This document shows, one piece after another, positions 25,543-34,000 of a DNA stretch of 60,795 bases. The DNA is from Candidatus Hungatella pullicola (GTDB taxonomy: Bacteria; Bacillota; Clostridia; Lachnospirales; Lachnospiraceae), in NCBI GenBank assembly GCA_019114305.1, contig DXFU01000003.1, forward strand, positions 1 to 60,795. Direction: 5' to 3'. Below the pieces are notes generated by a model that did not search any database, was not told the origin of the DNA, and saw only the letters and a program-made list of their open reading frames with translations. Within the stretch, counting starts at the first letter, position 1. Each line of letters opens with the position of its first letter. The position numbers were made by a program, and so were the translations under genes.

Positions 25543-25851
25543 TTACCTCCACCAGATGCTGATCGCGCTGATTGCAGCCAGAACCATAAGGGCGATGCCC
25601 AACAGCAAAGTTCCCAATCCCTGAAACCTTCTTTTCTTTTCCCGACGTCCGGCGTACAGCCTGTGGCCCCCATTGATCAGATTCAGACAGGAGGCCAGAA
25701 AAAAGATAAGAGGAAACATTAGCATATGGTCTTCCGGATTCAAAAAAGTCAAAACGGCCAGAACTACAATCACCAGCCCTATGATAATATGAATTCCATC
25801 CAGAAGCATGGCTGAACTTCTCGGATTTTTTCCTTTCTCCTGCAGATACAT
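25543..25851 (-). CDS. Small membrane protein (102 aa)
   Basis: A 102-residue protein with three to four hydrophobic segments (about 17-37, 45-62, 80-100) separated by a basic loop (RREKKRRF). No catalytic motif. It begins 1 base after the argF stop and ends 4 bases before birA, so it is within this operon. Function unknown; the tight packing suggests a conserved lineage-specific gene. Confidence 0.75.
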   Translation of the reverse strand: MYLQEKGKNPRSSAMLLDGIHIIIGLVIVVLAVLTFLNPEDHMLMFPLIFFLASCLNLINGGHRLYAGRREKKRRFQGLGTLLLGIALMVLAAISAISIWWR

Positions 25852-25852
25852 T

Positions 25853-26791
25853 TTATTCCTCTCCCAGTGTAGCCACCATCACGGCTTTAATCGTATGCAT
25901 GCGGTTTTCTGCCTCATCAAAAACAAGGGAACGGGAGGACTCAAATACTTCTTCCGTCACCTCATTTCCCTTAACCGCCGGCAGGCAGTGCATAAAGATG
26001 GTGGTCTCTTTTCCTGTTTTTTCCATAAGTTCCTTATTTACCTGATAAGGTCTTAAAAGAGCGACTCTTTCTGCCGCCTTGTCTTCCTCTCCCATGGAAC
26101 ACCATACATCGGTATAAATCACATCTGCCCCGGCTACGCAGCCCGTATCCTGAGACAAAGTAATCGTACTTCCGCTTTCCGCTCCATAGCCGCGGCACAG
26201 CTCAACCAGCTCTTTCTTTGGCCACAGGCTTTCCGGTGCCAAAATGGTAAAATCAACTCCCATTTTGCTCATGCCGATCATCAGGCTGTTGGCCATATTG
26301 TTTCTTCCGTCTCCCGCATAAACAAATTTTAGCCCTTTCAAATATCCAAAATGTTCCTGCATCGTCAGAAGATCTGCCAGAATCTGAGTGGGATGATAAT
26401 CATCCGTCAAACCATTCCATACCGGAACTCCTGCATATTTTGCCAGGTCCTCCACTGTTTTATGCTTAAATCCACGGAACTCAATTCCATCAAAAATACG
26501 TCCAAGAACTCTTGCCGTATCTTCTACGCTTTCCTTGTGCCCCAGCTGAATATCATCTTTTCCCAGATATTCCGGATGAGCCCCCTCATCAACAGCCGCC
26601 ACAACAAAAGAACAGCGAGTTCTTGTAGACGGCTTTTCAAAAATCAGAGCAATGTTTTTTCCTTTTAAGGAATTCCCTCTGATTCCAGCTTTTTTCTTTG
26701 CCTTTAAATCAGCGGCAAGTTCCAGAAGATACCCGATTTCATCGGGAGTGAAATCCTTTAATGTAATAAAATTTCTTCCTTTTAAATTCAT
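25853..26791 (-). CDS. argF: Ornithine carbamoyltransferase
   Basis: A 312-residue enzyme that makes citrulline from ornithine and carbamoyl phosphate. The carbamoyl phosphate loop STRTR is at [16 protein letters not shown] at [11 protein letters not shown], and the ornithine site at HCLPA (FMHCLPAV) with DVWCSMG before it. It is therefore an OTC, not an aspartate transcarbamylase. Two ArgR-like boxes in the promoter suggest a biosynthetic gene repressed by arginine rather than a catabolic arcB. Carbamate kinase is encoded separately at 49,000. Confidence 0.95.
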   Translation of the reverse strand: MNLKGRNFITLKDFTPDEIGYLLELAADLKAKKKAGIRGNSLKGKNIALIFEKPSTRTRCSFVVAAVDEGAHPEYLGKDDIQLGHKESVEDTARVLGRIFDGIEFRGFKHKTVEDLAKYAGVPVWNGLTDDYHPTQILADLLTMQEHFGYLKGLKFVYAGDGRNNMANSLMIGMSKMGVDFTILAPESLWPKKELVELCRGYGAESGSTITLSQDTGCVAGADVIYTDVWCSMGEEDKAAERVALLRPYQVNKELMEKTGKETTIFMHCLPAVKGNEVTEEVFESSRSLVFDEAENRMHTIKAVMVATLGEE

Positions 26792-26819
26792 AGCTATTCC
26801 TCCATATTTTGTCTCTTTT

Positions 26820-26864
26820 TGTATTTTTATACATTATTATAGTATATAACGAATAACTATTCAA
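26820..26864 (-). promoter_or_regulatory. argF promoter with two ArgR/AhrC-like boxes
   Basis: On the minus strand TTGAAT (26864-26859) and TATAAT (26841-26836) are 17 bases apart. TTGAATAGTTATTCGT (26864-26849) matches the ARG box pattern TGAAT-N4-ATTCA and overlaps the -35. TGTATAAAAATACA (26833-26820), a similar perfect palindrome, lies downstream with centres 30 bases apart, about three helical turns, as ArgR hexamers prefer. Confidence 0.7.
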
Positions 26865-26886
26865 TCTTTTTTTCTTACGGAATAAA

Positions 26887-26919
26887 CGGGGGCCTGGACT
26901 TTCTCCAACACCCCCGCAG
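26887..26919 (-). terminator. Terminator after the stomatin gene
   Basis: CGGGGG and CCCCCG arms at 26887-26892 and 26914-26919; on the minus strand the stem is followed by TTTATT. It separates the stomatin/NfeD operon from argF. Confidence 0.65.
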
Positions 26920-26939
26920 ACTTTTCATTTTACTCTATT

Positions 26940-27872
26940 TTATTTGCCAGGCTCTTTGGCAATCTCTGTAATAGAGGATACAAGCCCTGCCAGTCCCTGA
27001 ATCTCAGAAGGAATGATGATCTTGGTTGCCTTTCCGTCTGCAGCTGCTTTGAAAGCTTCCAGACTCTTTATTGTCAGCACAGCGCTGTCGGCTCCCGCAT
27101 CCTTAATCATCCGAATACCGTCCGCATTCGCCTGCTGAACCTTAAGAATGGCCATAGCCTGGCCTTCTGCCTCCCGGATTCTTCTCTCTTTCTCAGCTTC
27201 CGCCCGAAGAATTGCCGCCTGCTTTTCCGCCTCGGCATCCAGAATTGCAGAAGCTTTCTTTCCTTCCGCTACCAGAATGGTGGACTTTTTCTCTCCCTCG
27301 GCTCTTAAGATAGCTTCTCTTCGCTCACGCTCTGCCTTCATCTGTTTCTCCATAGCATCCTGAATGGCTGCCGGAGGCATAATATTCTTAAGCTCCACAC
27401 GATTTACCTTGATCCCCCACTGATCCGTGGCAATATCAAGAATCTCCCGCATTTTGGCGTTAATCGTCTCTCTGGAAGTAAGAGTCTGATCCAGTTCCAG
27501 ATCACCAATAATATTTCTCAAAGTCGTGGCTGTCAGATTCTCAATGGCCATCAAAGGATTCTCTACACCGTAGGCATAAAGCTTGGGATCTGTGATCTGA
27601 AAAAATACAACCGTATCAATGCGCATAGTTACATTATCCTTTGTAATAACCGGCTGCGGCGGAAAATCAGCTACCTGCTCTTTCAGATTTACCCGCTTTG
27701 CCACACGATCCACAATAGGCATTTTAACGTGAACTCCTACCTGCCAGGTCTGCAGATAAGCGCCCAGTCGCTCTACAACCAATGCCTGGGCCTGAGGGAC
27801 AATTTTTACACAGGACGCCAGCACAGCCAGAATAATGATAAGTACAATAATTACCGCAATAAAACCAATCAT
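26940..27872 (-). CDS. SPFH/stomatin-family membrane protein (QmcA-like)
   Basis: A 310-residue membrane-anchored scaffold. One N-terminal transmembrane helix (residues ~1-22) is followed by an SPFH/band 7 domain (about 25-180; VERLGAYLQTWQVGVH, ELKNIMPP). A helical region with near-repeats of ILxAEGEK/ILDAEAEK (about 190-250) gives the long coiled coil used for ring assembly. Paired with NfeD in one operon, it likely forms membrane microdomains in which NfeD stabilises the oligomer. The ATG follows GGGGAGGAAAGG. Confidence 0.93.
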   Translation of the reverse strand: MIGFIAVIIVLIIILAVLASCVKIVPQAQALVVERLGAYLQTWQVGVHVKMPIVDRVAKRVNLKEQVADFPPQPVITKDNVTMRIDTVVFFQITDPKLYAYGVENPLMAIENLTATTLRNIIGDLELDQTLTSRETINAKMREILDIATDQWGIKVNRVELKNIMPPAAIQDAMEKQMKAERERREAILRAEGEKKSTILVAEGKKASAILDAEAEKQAAILRAEAEKERRIREAEGQAMAILKVQQANADGIRMIKDAGADSAVLTIKSLEAFKAAADGKATKIIIPSEIQGLAGLVSSITEIAKEPGK

Positions 27873-27873
27873 A

Positions 27874-28314
27874 CTACCTTTCCTCCCCTATCTCGCATAC
27901 TATTAGTTTCACACCGCTTATATCCTTAATGGCTACCGTTGTTCCAACAGGATAAATTTTGGATTCATCCATGGATCTGGCAGTCCATTCCTGGCCATTC
28001 ACCACAGCTGTCCCCGTTCCAGCCTCATTATTGATCTCAGCCGTTACACGTGCCTTTTCACCAATCAGACTTTCCGAGTTGGTTTTCACTGTGTTTTTAT
28101 TGACATATTTCGCGGCAAATGGCCTGGTAAAAAACAGAAGCACAAAGGATACCACTACAAATACAACCAGCTGTACATGAATATCCGCTCCCAAAAGAGC
28201 AACGACAAAAGCGGCTAAAGCCCCTCCGGCAAACCAAATTGTTGTCAAAGCCATTGTTGCGGCTTCAATTCCAAGAAATACCACAAAACCAATAAGCCAG
28301 TAAACAGCTGCCAT
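27874..28314 (-). CDS. NfeD-like membrane protein
   Basis: A 146-residue protein of the short NfeD type (NfeD1b): three transmembrane segments in the first 75 residues, then an OB-fold domain (about 80-146, GEKARVTAEINNEAGTGTAV). It lacks the ClpP-like protease domain of long NfeD proteins. It ends 1 base before the stomatin gene starts, the usual nfeD-stomatin operon. AAAGGAG precedes the ATG. Confidence 0.9.
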   Translation of the reverse strand: MAAVYWLIGFVVFLGIEAATMALTTIWFAGGALAAFVVALLGADIHVQLVVFVVVSFVLLFFTRPFAAKYVNKNTVKTNSESLIGEKARVTAEINNEAGTGTAVVNGQEWTARSMDESKIYPVGTTVAIKDISGVKLIVCEIGEER

Positions 28315-28479
28315 ACAACCAAACTCCTTTCCAGGCCGTTCTTAGGCAATTATGCCAAATGAGCCTTAATTTATACATATCATACTATATTTTCAGTCAC
28401 TTCTCAAGATACTACCCATTGGAAAAGCCTTACAATTTTCTGTCAAAATCCTTCCTGTAAGGATTCTGAATAAGAACAA

Positions 28480-29259
28480 TTAATTTCTTCTCTGTCTTGC
28501 TGCCTCAAACATAAGAACCGATGCAGCCACGGCAGCATTAAGAGATTCCACATGACCCTTCATAGGAATTTTTATATAGGCATCGGCCAAAGACGCAGTC
28601 TCTTCTGTCAGCCCGTTCCCTTCATTTCCAATCAGAAATCCTGTGCTTTTGCGGTAATCCTCGGCCTCATAGTTATTCTGTCCTGACAAATGAGCCGCAT
28701 ACAAGCTTACTCCCTTTTTTTTCAGCTGAAGCAAAGCCTCCTTCAAATCCGGTACAATTGCAAAGGGCATACGGTATACTGATCCCATAGTGGAGCGTAT
28801 CACCTTGGGGCTGTAAATATCAGCGCAGCTGTCATTCATTAAAATCCCCGTAACTCCGGCACCTTCTCCCGCCCGGATAATTGTTCCCAAATTTCCCGGA
28901 TCCTGAAGGGTTTCCAGTATCATGAGAAGAGGAGGCTCCCCATTTTTCAGAAGATCTTCCACCTTATAAGTATACTGTCTTACCACGGCCAGTATTCCCT
29001 GAGGAGTCTGGGTATCAGACATTGCCTTAAACACCCCGTCAGACACCTCATAGGCAGAAAGTTGCTCTGCCAGCCGCCGATTGCCTTCTTCCTTTAAAAA
29101 AGTCTGTGACACGTAAACACTGTCAATTCTTTCCCTTGGAATCTCTCTGCAGATTCGCAGTCCTTCCGCTATAAAAAGCCCGGACTCCCGCCTTTCCTTT
29201 GCCTTTTTCATCAGGTTTATTACCTGTTTCACTTTCCCGTTTCCAGTACTGGTTATCAT
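28480..29259 (-). CDS. TrmH/SpoU-family RNA 2'-O-methyltransferase
   Basis: A 259-residue SPOUT enzyme that probably methylates rRNA ribose. An N-terminal substrate-binding domain (about 1-85) precedes the knotted domain with ILETLQDPGNLGTIIRAGEG (motif 1), FLIGNEGNGL (motif 2) and IPMKGHVESLNAAVAAS (motif 3 with AdoMet contact). ATG 29259 matches the family's normal start and follows AGAGAGGA; the longer frame overlaps nadE. It is located 13 bases downstream of nadE. Confidence 0.93.
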   Translation of the reverse strand: MITSTGNGKVKQVINLMKKAKERRESGLFIAEGLRICREIPRERIDSVYVSQTFLKEEGNRRLAEQLSAYEVSDGVFKAMSDTQTPQGILAVVRQYTYKVEDLLKNGEPPLLMILETLQDPGNLGTIIRAGEGAGVTGILMNDSCADIYSPKVIRSTMGSVYRMPFAIVPDLKEALLQLKKKGVSLYAAHLSGQNNYEAEDYRKSTGFLIGNEGNGLTEETASLADAYIKIPMKGHVESLNAAVAASVLMFEAARQRRN

Positions 29260-29272
29260 AACAATCCTCTCT

Positions 29273-31183
29273 CTACAGATTCTCCAGCTCCTCCAGCCAG
29301 AGGCGGCTGCAGGCATCGCTGGGCATTCTCAAATCCCCTCTTGGAGATACGGCGGCTGACCCTACCTTGGGGCCGTCAGGAAGGCAGGAGCGCTTAAACT
29401 GCTGGCTGAAAAACCGCCTGTAAAATACCTTAAGCCATTTTAAAATTGTTTCCCTGTCATACTGGCCTTTAAAGGCGTACTCAGCCATGCGGAATATTTT
29501 TCCGGGTCTGTAGCCATACCGCAAAATCTGATAAAGGAAAAAGTCGTGTAGCTCATAGGGACCGACCAAATCCTCTGTTTTCTGGGCTATTTCTCCTTCC
29601 TTGGGAGGCAGAAGCTCCGGACTGACAGGAGTATCCAAAATATCCAGAAGAACCTTTTTAAGCTCCTCCTCTTTACAGGTATCTGCATAGTAGCGTACCA
29701 GATGGCGCACTAATGTTTTAGGAACGGAAGCGTTCACTCCGTACATGGACATATGATCCCCATTATAAGTAGCCCAGCCAAGAGCAAGCTCCGACATATC
29801 CCCTGTTCCAATAACCATTCCTCCCAGACGGTTGGCAATATCCATAAGAATCTGGGTTCTCTCTCTTGCCTGAGAATTTTCGTAAGTCACATCATGTGTA
29901 TCCGGATCCTGACCGATATCCCGAAAATGGATGGCAACTGCCTCGCGGATATCCACCTCTGTCAGAGAAACCCCCAGCTTCTCTGTCATCAAACAGGCAT
30001 TCTGGTACGTACGGTCCGTAGTGCCAAAACAGGGCATGGTCACAGCATGAATCTGTTTTCTTGGAAGCTTAAGCATATCATAAGCCCTGACTGTCACAAG
30101 AAGGGCAAGAGCTGAATCCAGGCCTCCGGAAATTCCTATAACCGCATGAGGACAGCCGGTATGGCTCAGACGCTTTTTAAGCCCAAGGGCCTGTATTGAC
30201 AAAATCTCCTCACATCGTTTTTTTCTCTCACTTTCGTTTTCCGGAACAAAGGGCCTGGGATCAATAAACCGGCTCAAAGACAGCTCCTCCTCCTTCAGGC
30301 GGAAGGTGACTGTCACATAGCCGCTGTCGTTGGCCTCGGGATAGGTGGTCATTTTCCTCCTGTCATTGGCCAGACGTTCCAGATCCAGCTCTCCGTAAAT
30401 GGTTTCATTTGTAAATCGTGTGGATTCTGCCAGACAGGTTCCATTTTCTCCTATCAGATTCTGTCCGCCAAAAACCAAATCCTGGGTAGACTCCCCCTCT
30501 CCGGCATTGGCATAAATATATCCGCACACCAAGCTGGCGGAATGACCCAAAATCAGGCTTCTTCTGTAGTCAGCCTTTCCGGTTGCCTCATCACTGGCTG
30601 AACAGTTGACAATGACCGTAGCTCCTGCAAGGGCATGAGAAATGGATGGCGGGCAGGGCACCCATGCATCCTCGCAAATCTCCGCTCCAACTACCAGAGA
30701 AGGAATATTTTCACAGGCAAAAAGAATATCTGTGCCCATAGGGAATGACTGTCCCTCCCAGTTTATTGTGACGGGAGTCTCAAACCCCGGCTGAAAGTAG
30801 CGCCTCTCATAAAATTCTGAATAATTAGGCAGATTCTTTTTAGGAACCATACCCAGAACTGTTCCATTCCAAACAGCTGCAGCCACATTGTAAAGCTTTC
30901 CGCCTCTGAGCCAGGGAAGCCCAACAAAGGCCAGTATATCCAGGCCTTTTGTAGTTTCAACAATATCTTTAAAACACGTTTCAGTTTTCTTCAGCAGGGC
31001 ATCCTGGGCAAACAGATCGGCACAGGTATAGGCTGTAAGGCTCAGTTCCGGGAAAACAATAATTTTGGCCTTATTCTCTTCCGCTTTCTGTATCAGGCTG
31101 CAAATCTGGGCACAATTAAATTCCACATCTGCTACTTTTACATCAGGGGTTGCCGCGGCAACCCGGATAAATCCATGTTTCAT
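29273..31183 (-). CDS. nadE: Glutamine-dependent NAD+ synthetase
   Basis: A 636-residue two-domain enzyme making NAD+ from deamido-NAD+, ATP and glutamine. The N-terminal nitrilase-like amidase domain has Glu in VFPELSLTAYTC (~45), Lys in KKNLPNYSEFYERR and Cys in EICEDAW (~172), the triad that frees ammonia. The C-terminal synthetase domain has the P-loop GISGGLDSALAL (~360). It is the long form, so it can use glutamine directly. It starts 4 bases after the MATE gene ends. Confidence 0.96.
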   Translation of the reverse strand: MKHGFIRVAAATPDVKVADVEFNCAQICSLIQKAEENKAKIIVFPELSLTAYTCADLFAQDALLKKTETCFKDIVETTKGLDILAFVGLPWLRGGKLYNVAAAVWNGTVLGMVPKKNLPNYSEFYERRYFQPGFETPVTINWEGQSFPMGTDILFACENIPSLVVGAEICEDAWVPCPPSISHALAGATVIVNCSASDEATGKADYRRSLILGHSASLVCGYIYANAGEGESTQDLVFGGQNLIGENGTCLAESTRFTNETIYGELDLERLANDRRKMTTYPEANDSGYVTVTFRLKEEELSLSRFIDPRPFVPENESERKKRCEEILSIQALGLKKRLSHTGCPHAVIGISGGLDSALALLVTVRAYDMLKLPRKQIHAVTMPCFGTTDRTYQNACLMTEKLGVSLTEVDIREAVAIHFRDIGQDPDTHDVTYENSQARERTQILMDIANRLGGMVIGTGDMSELALGWATYNGDHMSMYGVNASVPKTLVRHLVRYYADTCKEEELKKVLLDILDTPVSPELLPPKEGEIAQKTEDLVGPYELHDFFLYQILRYGYRPGKIFRMAEYAFKGQYDRETILKWLKVFYRRFFSQQFKRSCLPDGPKVGSAAVSPRGDLRMPSDACSRLWLEELENL

Positions 31184-31187
31184 GCTT

Positions 31188-32561
31188 TTAATCTCCTGTT
31201 TTTTTACTACTTCTCACAGCCTCCTTAGGAATCCAATCGGCCTTCAGGCTGTATATAATATCCATCACCATGGTGGTAAACCATGTAATGGGATAACACC
31301 ACATGACAGCTTCATAGCTGGGAAAAAATGGCACCAGCAAATTAATGTAAATCATACGAAGTATACACATATTGCCTATGCCGATTATCATGGTCACCAC
31401 AGTTCTTCCGCTTCCCCTTATGCTTCCCATAAGTACCTGATGAATGGCTATGGTCCAATAAAACGGAAGTAGAAGGTGAAGGGTTCTGCTTCCATAAGCA
31501 ATAACATCCGGATCAGGAGAGAAAATGCGGAGAATAGAGTCCGCGTTAAAATACAGCACCACAGCAATGGTCATGGTGTAGATCAAACAGATAACTATTC
31601 CCTGAACCAGTCCTGCTTTGACTCTTTTGGCGTTTCTTGCTCCTATATTCTGTCCGGTAAAAGTAGTGGAAGCCATACAGAACGTCTGAAGCGGCAGATT
31701 TGCAAATCCGTCTACCTTGCAGTAGGATCCATATCCTGCCATAGCATCCGCTCCATAGGTATTAATATTGGACTGTACAATTACATTAGACAAGGAAATA
31801 ATCGACTGCTGAATCCCGCTGGGAATTCCGATTCTCAGAATCCTCTTCATCATCCGCTTGTCAATACGGATATCAGAAACCACCAGACGGTAATTCTCCT
31901 CTGAGCGAATCAGCGCCCTGGTAACCAAAACGGCGGATACCGCCTGGGCAATAATAGTAGCATACCCAACTCCTGCAGTTCCCATATTAAAAGAAATGAC
32001 AAACAAAAGGTCCAGAACAATATTAACAACAGAGGATACGCAAAGGTAGTACAAAGGCCGTTTGGAGTCTCCCACCGCTCTTAAAATTCCCGCGCCCATA
32101 TTGTAGACCAGATTAAATAGAGAACCACAGAAATAAATACGCAGATAAGCTACGGAATTCGGCATAACCTCTTCCGGCGTTCCCATCCACCGAAGAATCA
32201 GCGGAGACATCACAACGCCTACAACAATAATGGCAGCCCCTCCTATAAGACTCAGTGCCATGCAGGTATGAACCGCCCAGTGAAGTTTCTGATCATCCTG
32301 GGCCCCATAATACTGAGATATAATGACACCGGCGCCCGTTGCAATTCCCATAAACATTCCTATAATCAGGTTTATAAGAGAGTTGCTGGAGCCTACGGCC
32401 GCCAGAGCCTCACTTCCAATAAAATTTCCCACAACCACGGAATCCACCGTATTGTAAAGCTGCTGAAACAGATTTCCTACCAGAAGAGGCATGGCAAAGG
32501 CAATAAGCTGTTTCCATATTACCCCTTCAGTCATGTTCATTTGATTCTTCTTTTGTGTCAC
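31188..32561 (-). CDS. MATE-family multidrug/cation exporter
   Basis: A 457-residue membrane protein with about 12 transmembrane segments in two related halves. PLLVGNLFQQLYNTVDSVVV and the second-half GIPSGIQQSIISLSNVIVQ are the matching signature starts, typical for DinF/NorM-like MATE proteins. It exports drugs or metabolites in exchange for Na+ or H+; the substrate is unknown. Translation starts at GTG 32561 after AAGGAGGT. It is divergent from the Rrf2 gene and first in a run with nadE. Confidence 0.93.
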   Translation of the reverse strand: MTQKKNQMNMTEGVIWKQLIAFAMPLLVGNLFQQLYNTVDSVVVGNFIGSEALAAVGSSNSLINLIIGMFMGIATGAGVIISQYYGAQDDQKLHWAVHTCMALSLIGGAAIIVVGVVMSPLILRWMGTPEEVMPNSVAYLRIYFCGSLFNLVYNMGAGILRAVGDSKRPLYYLCVSSVVNIVLDLLFVISFNMGTAGVGYATIIAQAVSAVLVTRALIRSEENYRLVVSDIRIDKRMMKRILRIGIPSGIQQSIISLSNVIVQSNINTYGADAMAGYGSYCKVDGFANLPLQTFCMASTTFTGQNIGARNAKRVKAGLVQGIVICLIYTMTIAVVLYFNADSILRIFSPDPDVIAYGSRTLHLLLPFYWTIAIHQVLMGSIRGSGRTVVTMIIGIGNMCILRMIYINLLVPFFPSYEAVMWCYPITWFTTMVMDIIYSLKADWIPKEAVRSSKKTGD

Positions 32562-32712
32562 CCCGAAATTACCTCCTTAGTTTCCATAGAAGATAGTATA
32601 CATCTTTTTCCTCCAATTGGGAAGCAGGATAATTTCCAGTTTACATTTACCGTTTTATCCTGTAAAATATTTTATATCCTACTAAACAGATAAGAATAAT
32701 TAGGAGGCAGTT

Positions 32713-33177
32713 ATGTCTATGAAAATTTCTACAAAGGGCCGCTATGCCCTGCGTATGATGCTGGAATTCGCTCTCCATCCCGGAGAGTACACAAAAATCA
32801 ATCAGGTATCAGAGCGTCAGCAGATTTCAGACAAATACCTGGAACAGATCGTTACCATATTAAGCCGCGCAGGATATGTAAAAAGTGTACGGGGCGCTCA
32901 GGGAGGCTACCATCTTACCAAGGACCCATCAGAATATACGGTTGGGATGATTCTCACCTTAACAGAAGGGAATCTAGCCCCTGTATCCTGCATGGATGAT
33001 GCTACCTGTGCAAGATCTGAATATTGTTCCAGCCGTATGGTCTGGAAAAAGCTGGATGACTCCATCCGCCAAGTCTTAGACAGTATCACTCTTGCAGATC
33101 TTGTGGAAGAACAGAAACGTCTCAACGAAGAAATGAAAGAAAAAGAACACAGAAATGGAGTTTCCTATGATACATGA
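32713..33177 (+). CDS. Rrf2-family regulator with IscR-type cysteines
   Basis: A 154-residue winged-HTH regulator: MKISTKGRYALRMMLEFA is the Rrf2 start, and the HTH ends in VRGAQGGYHL. Three cysteines spaced C-x5-C-x5-C (CMDDATCARSEYC, residues ~95-107) match the IscR ligands for a 2Fe-2S cluster, so it may sense Fe-S status. No isc/suf genes adjoin. The tail is highly charged. TATCCT repeats 21 bases apart in the upstream gap could be its own operator. tcdA follows with an 11-base overlap. A CymR-like role is less likely because CymR lacks these cysteines. Confidence 0.88.
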   Translation: MSMKISTKGRYALRMMLEFALHPGEYTKINQVSERQQISDKYLEQIVTILSRAGYVKSVRGAQGGYHLTKDPSEYTVGMILTLTEGNLAPVSCMDDATCARSEYCSSRMVWKKLDDSIRQVLDSITLADLVEEQKRLNEEMKEKEHRNGVSYDT

Positions 33178-33889
33178 ATTTTCCAGAACAGAACTGCTCC
33201 TGGGAACAGAAACCATGGAGAACCTGTACTCCTCCACAGTAGCCATATTCGGCATCGGCGGTGTGGGCTCCCACTGTACAGAAGCTCTCGCCCGCTGCGG
33301 AATAGGCCGGTTGATTCTTATAGATAATGACACCGTATCTCTGACTAACATAAATCGTCAAAGCATCGCCCTCCACAGTACTGTTGGTCAGTACAAAACC
33401 CAGGTTATGAAGGCAAAAATTCTTGACATTAATCCAAAAGCTCAGGTTATAACCTTTGAAATCTTTATCCTTCCCCAGAATCTGGATGAACTCTTCTCTT
33501 CCATTCCCGGAAAAATTGATTATATCATTGACGCCATTGACACAGTCACCGCAAAGATCGCCTTGGTCCAGTATGCCCTTGATCACTCCATTCCTATTCT
33601 CTCATCTATGGGAACAGGGAATAAAATTCACGGGGAAATGTTAGAGATTACAGACCTTTCCAAAACCTCCGTATGCCCCCTCTGCCGAGTTATGAGAAAG
33701 GAACTGAAAGCCAGAGGCATCACTCATTTAAAAGTCCTCTACTCCAAAGAAAAACCATTAAAACCGGTGATGGAAAGCAAAGAAACCAGCTGCCGCCGGG
33801 CCCTGCCCGGCAGTCTCTCCTTTGTCCCCCCTGTAGCGGGACTTCTGATTGCCGGTGAGGTTGTGCGGAATCTCACAGGGCTTTCTTAA
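33167..33889 (+). CDS. tcdA: tRNA threonylcarbamoyladenosine dehydratase (TcdA/CsdL)
   Basis: A 240-residue E1-like enzyme of the ThiF/MoeB class that cyclises t6A37 in tRNA. The ATP-binding loop GIGGVGSHCTEALARCG (~27-43) is followed by the Arg of NINRQ and the Asp of IDNDTV. CPLCRVMRKEL fits the cysteine-bearing segment, and the end shows LPGSLSFVPPVAGLL, diagnostic for TcdA. ATG 33167 has GGAG at 6 bases; ATG 33155 is less good. It overlaps the Rrf2 gene by 11 bases. Confidence 0.92.
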   Translation: MIHEFSRTELLLGTETMENLYSSTVAIFGIGGVGSHCTEALARCGIGRLILIDNDTVSLTNINRQSIALHSTVGQYKTQVMKAKILDINPKAQVITFEIFILPQNLDELFSSIPGKIDYIIDAIDTVTAKIALVQYALDHSIPILSSMGTGNKIHGEMLEITDLSKTSVCPLCRVMRKELKARGITHLKVLYSKEKPLKPVMESKETSCRRALPGSLSFVPPVAGLLIAGEVVRNLTGLS

Positions 33890-33926
33890 GTCTTGGCAGG
33901 CTGATATTTTTTATATATGGGAAAAT

Positions 33927-33967
33927 CAAAAGACAACTGTCCAATCATTTATGACAGTTGTCTTTTT
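33927..33967. terminator. Bidirectional terminator between tcdA and the SNF transporter
   Basis: AAAAGACAACTGTC pairs with GACAGTTGTCTTTTT around an 11-base loop; A- and T-tracts on both flanks serve both convergent genes. Confidence 0.92.
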
Positions 33968-34000
33968 CATCAGCCTGAGCCGTAAAAGCTGCTTAAAGAT

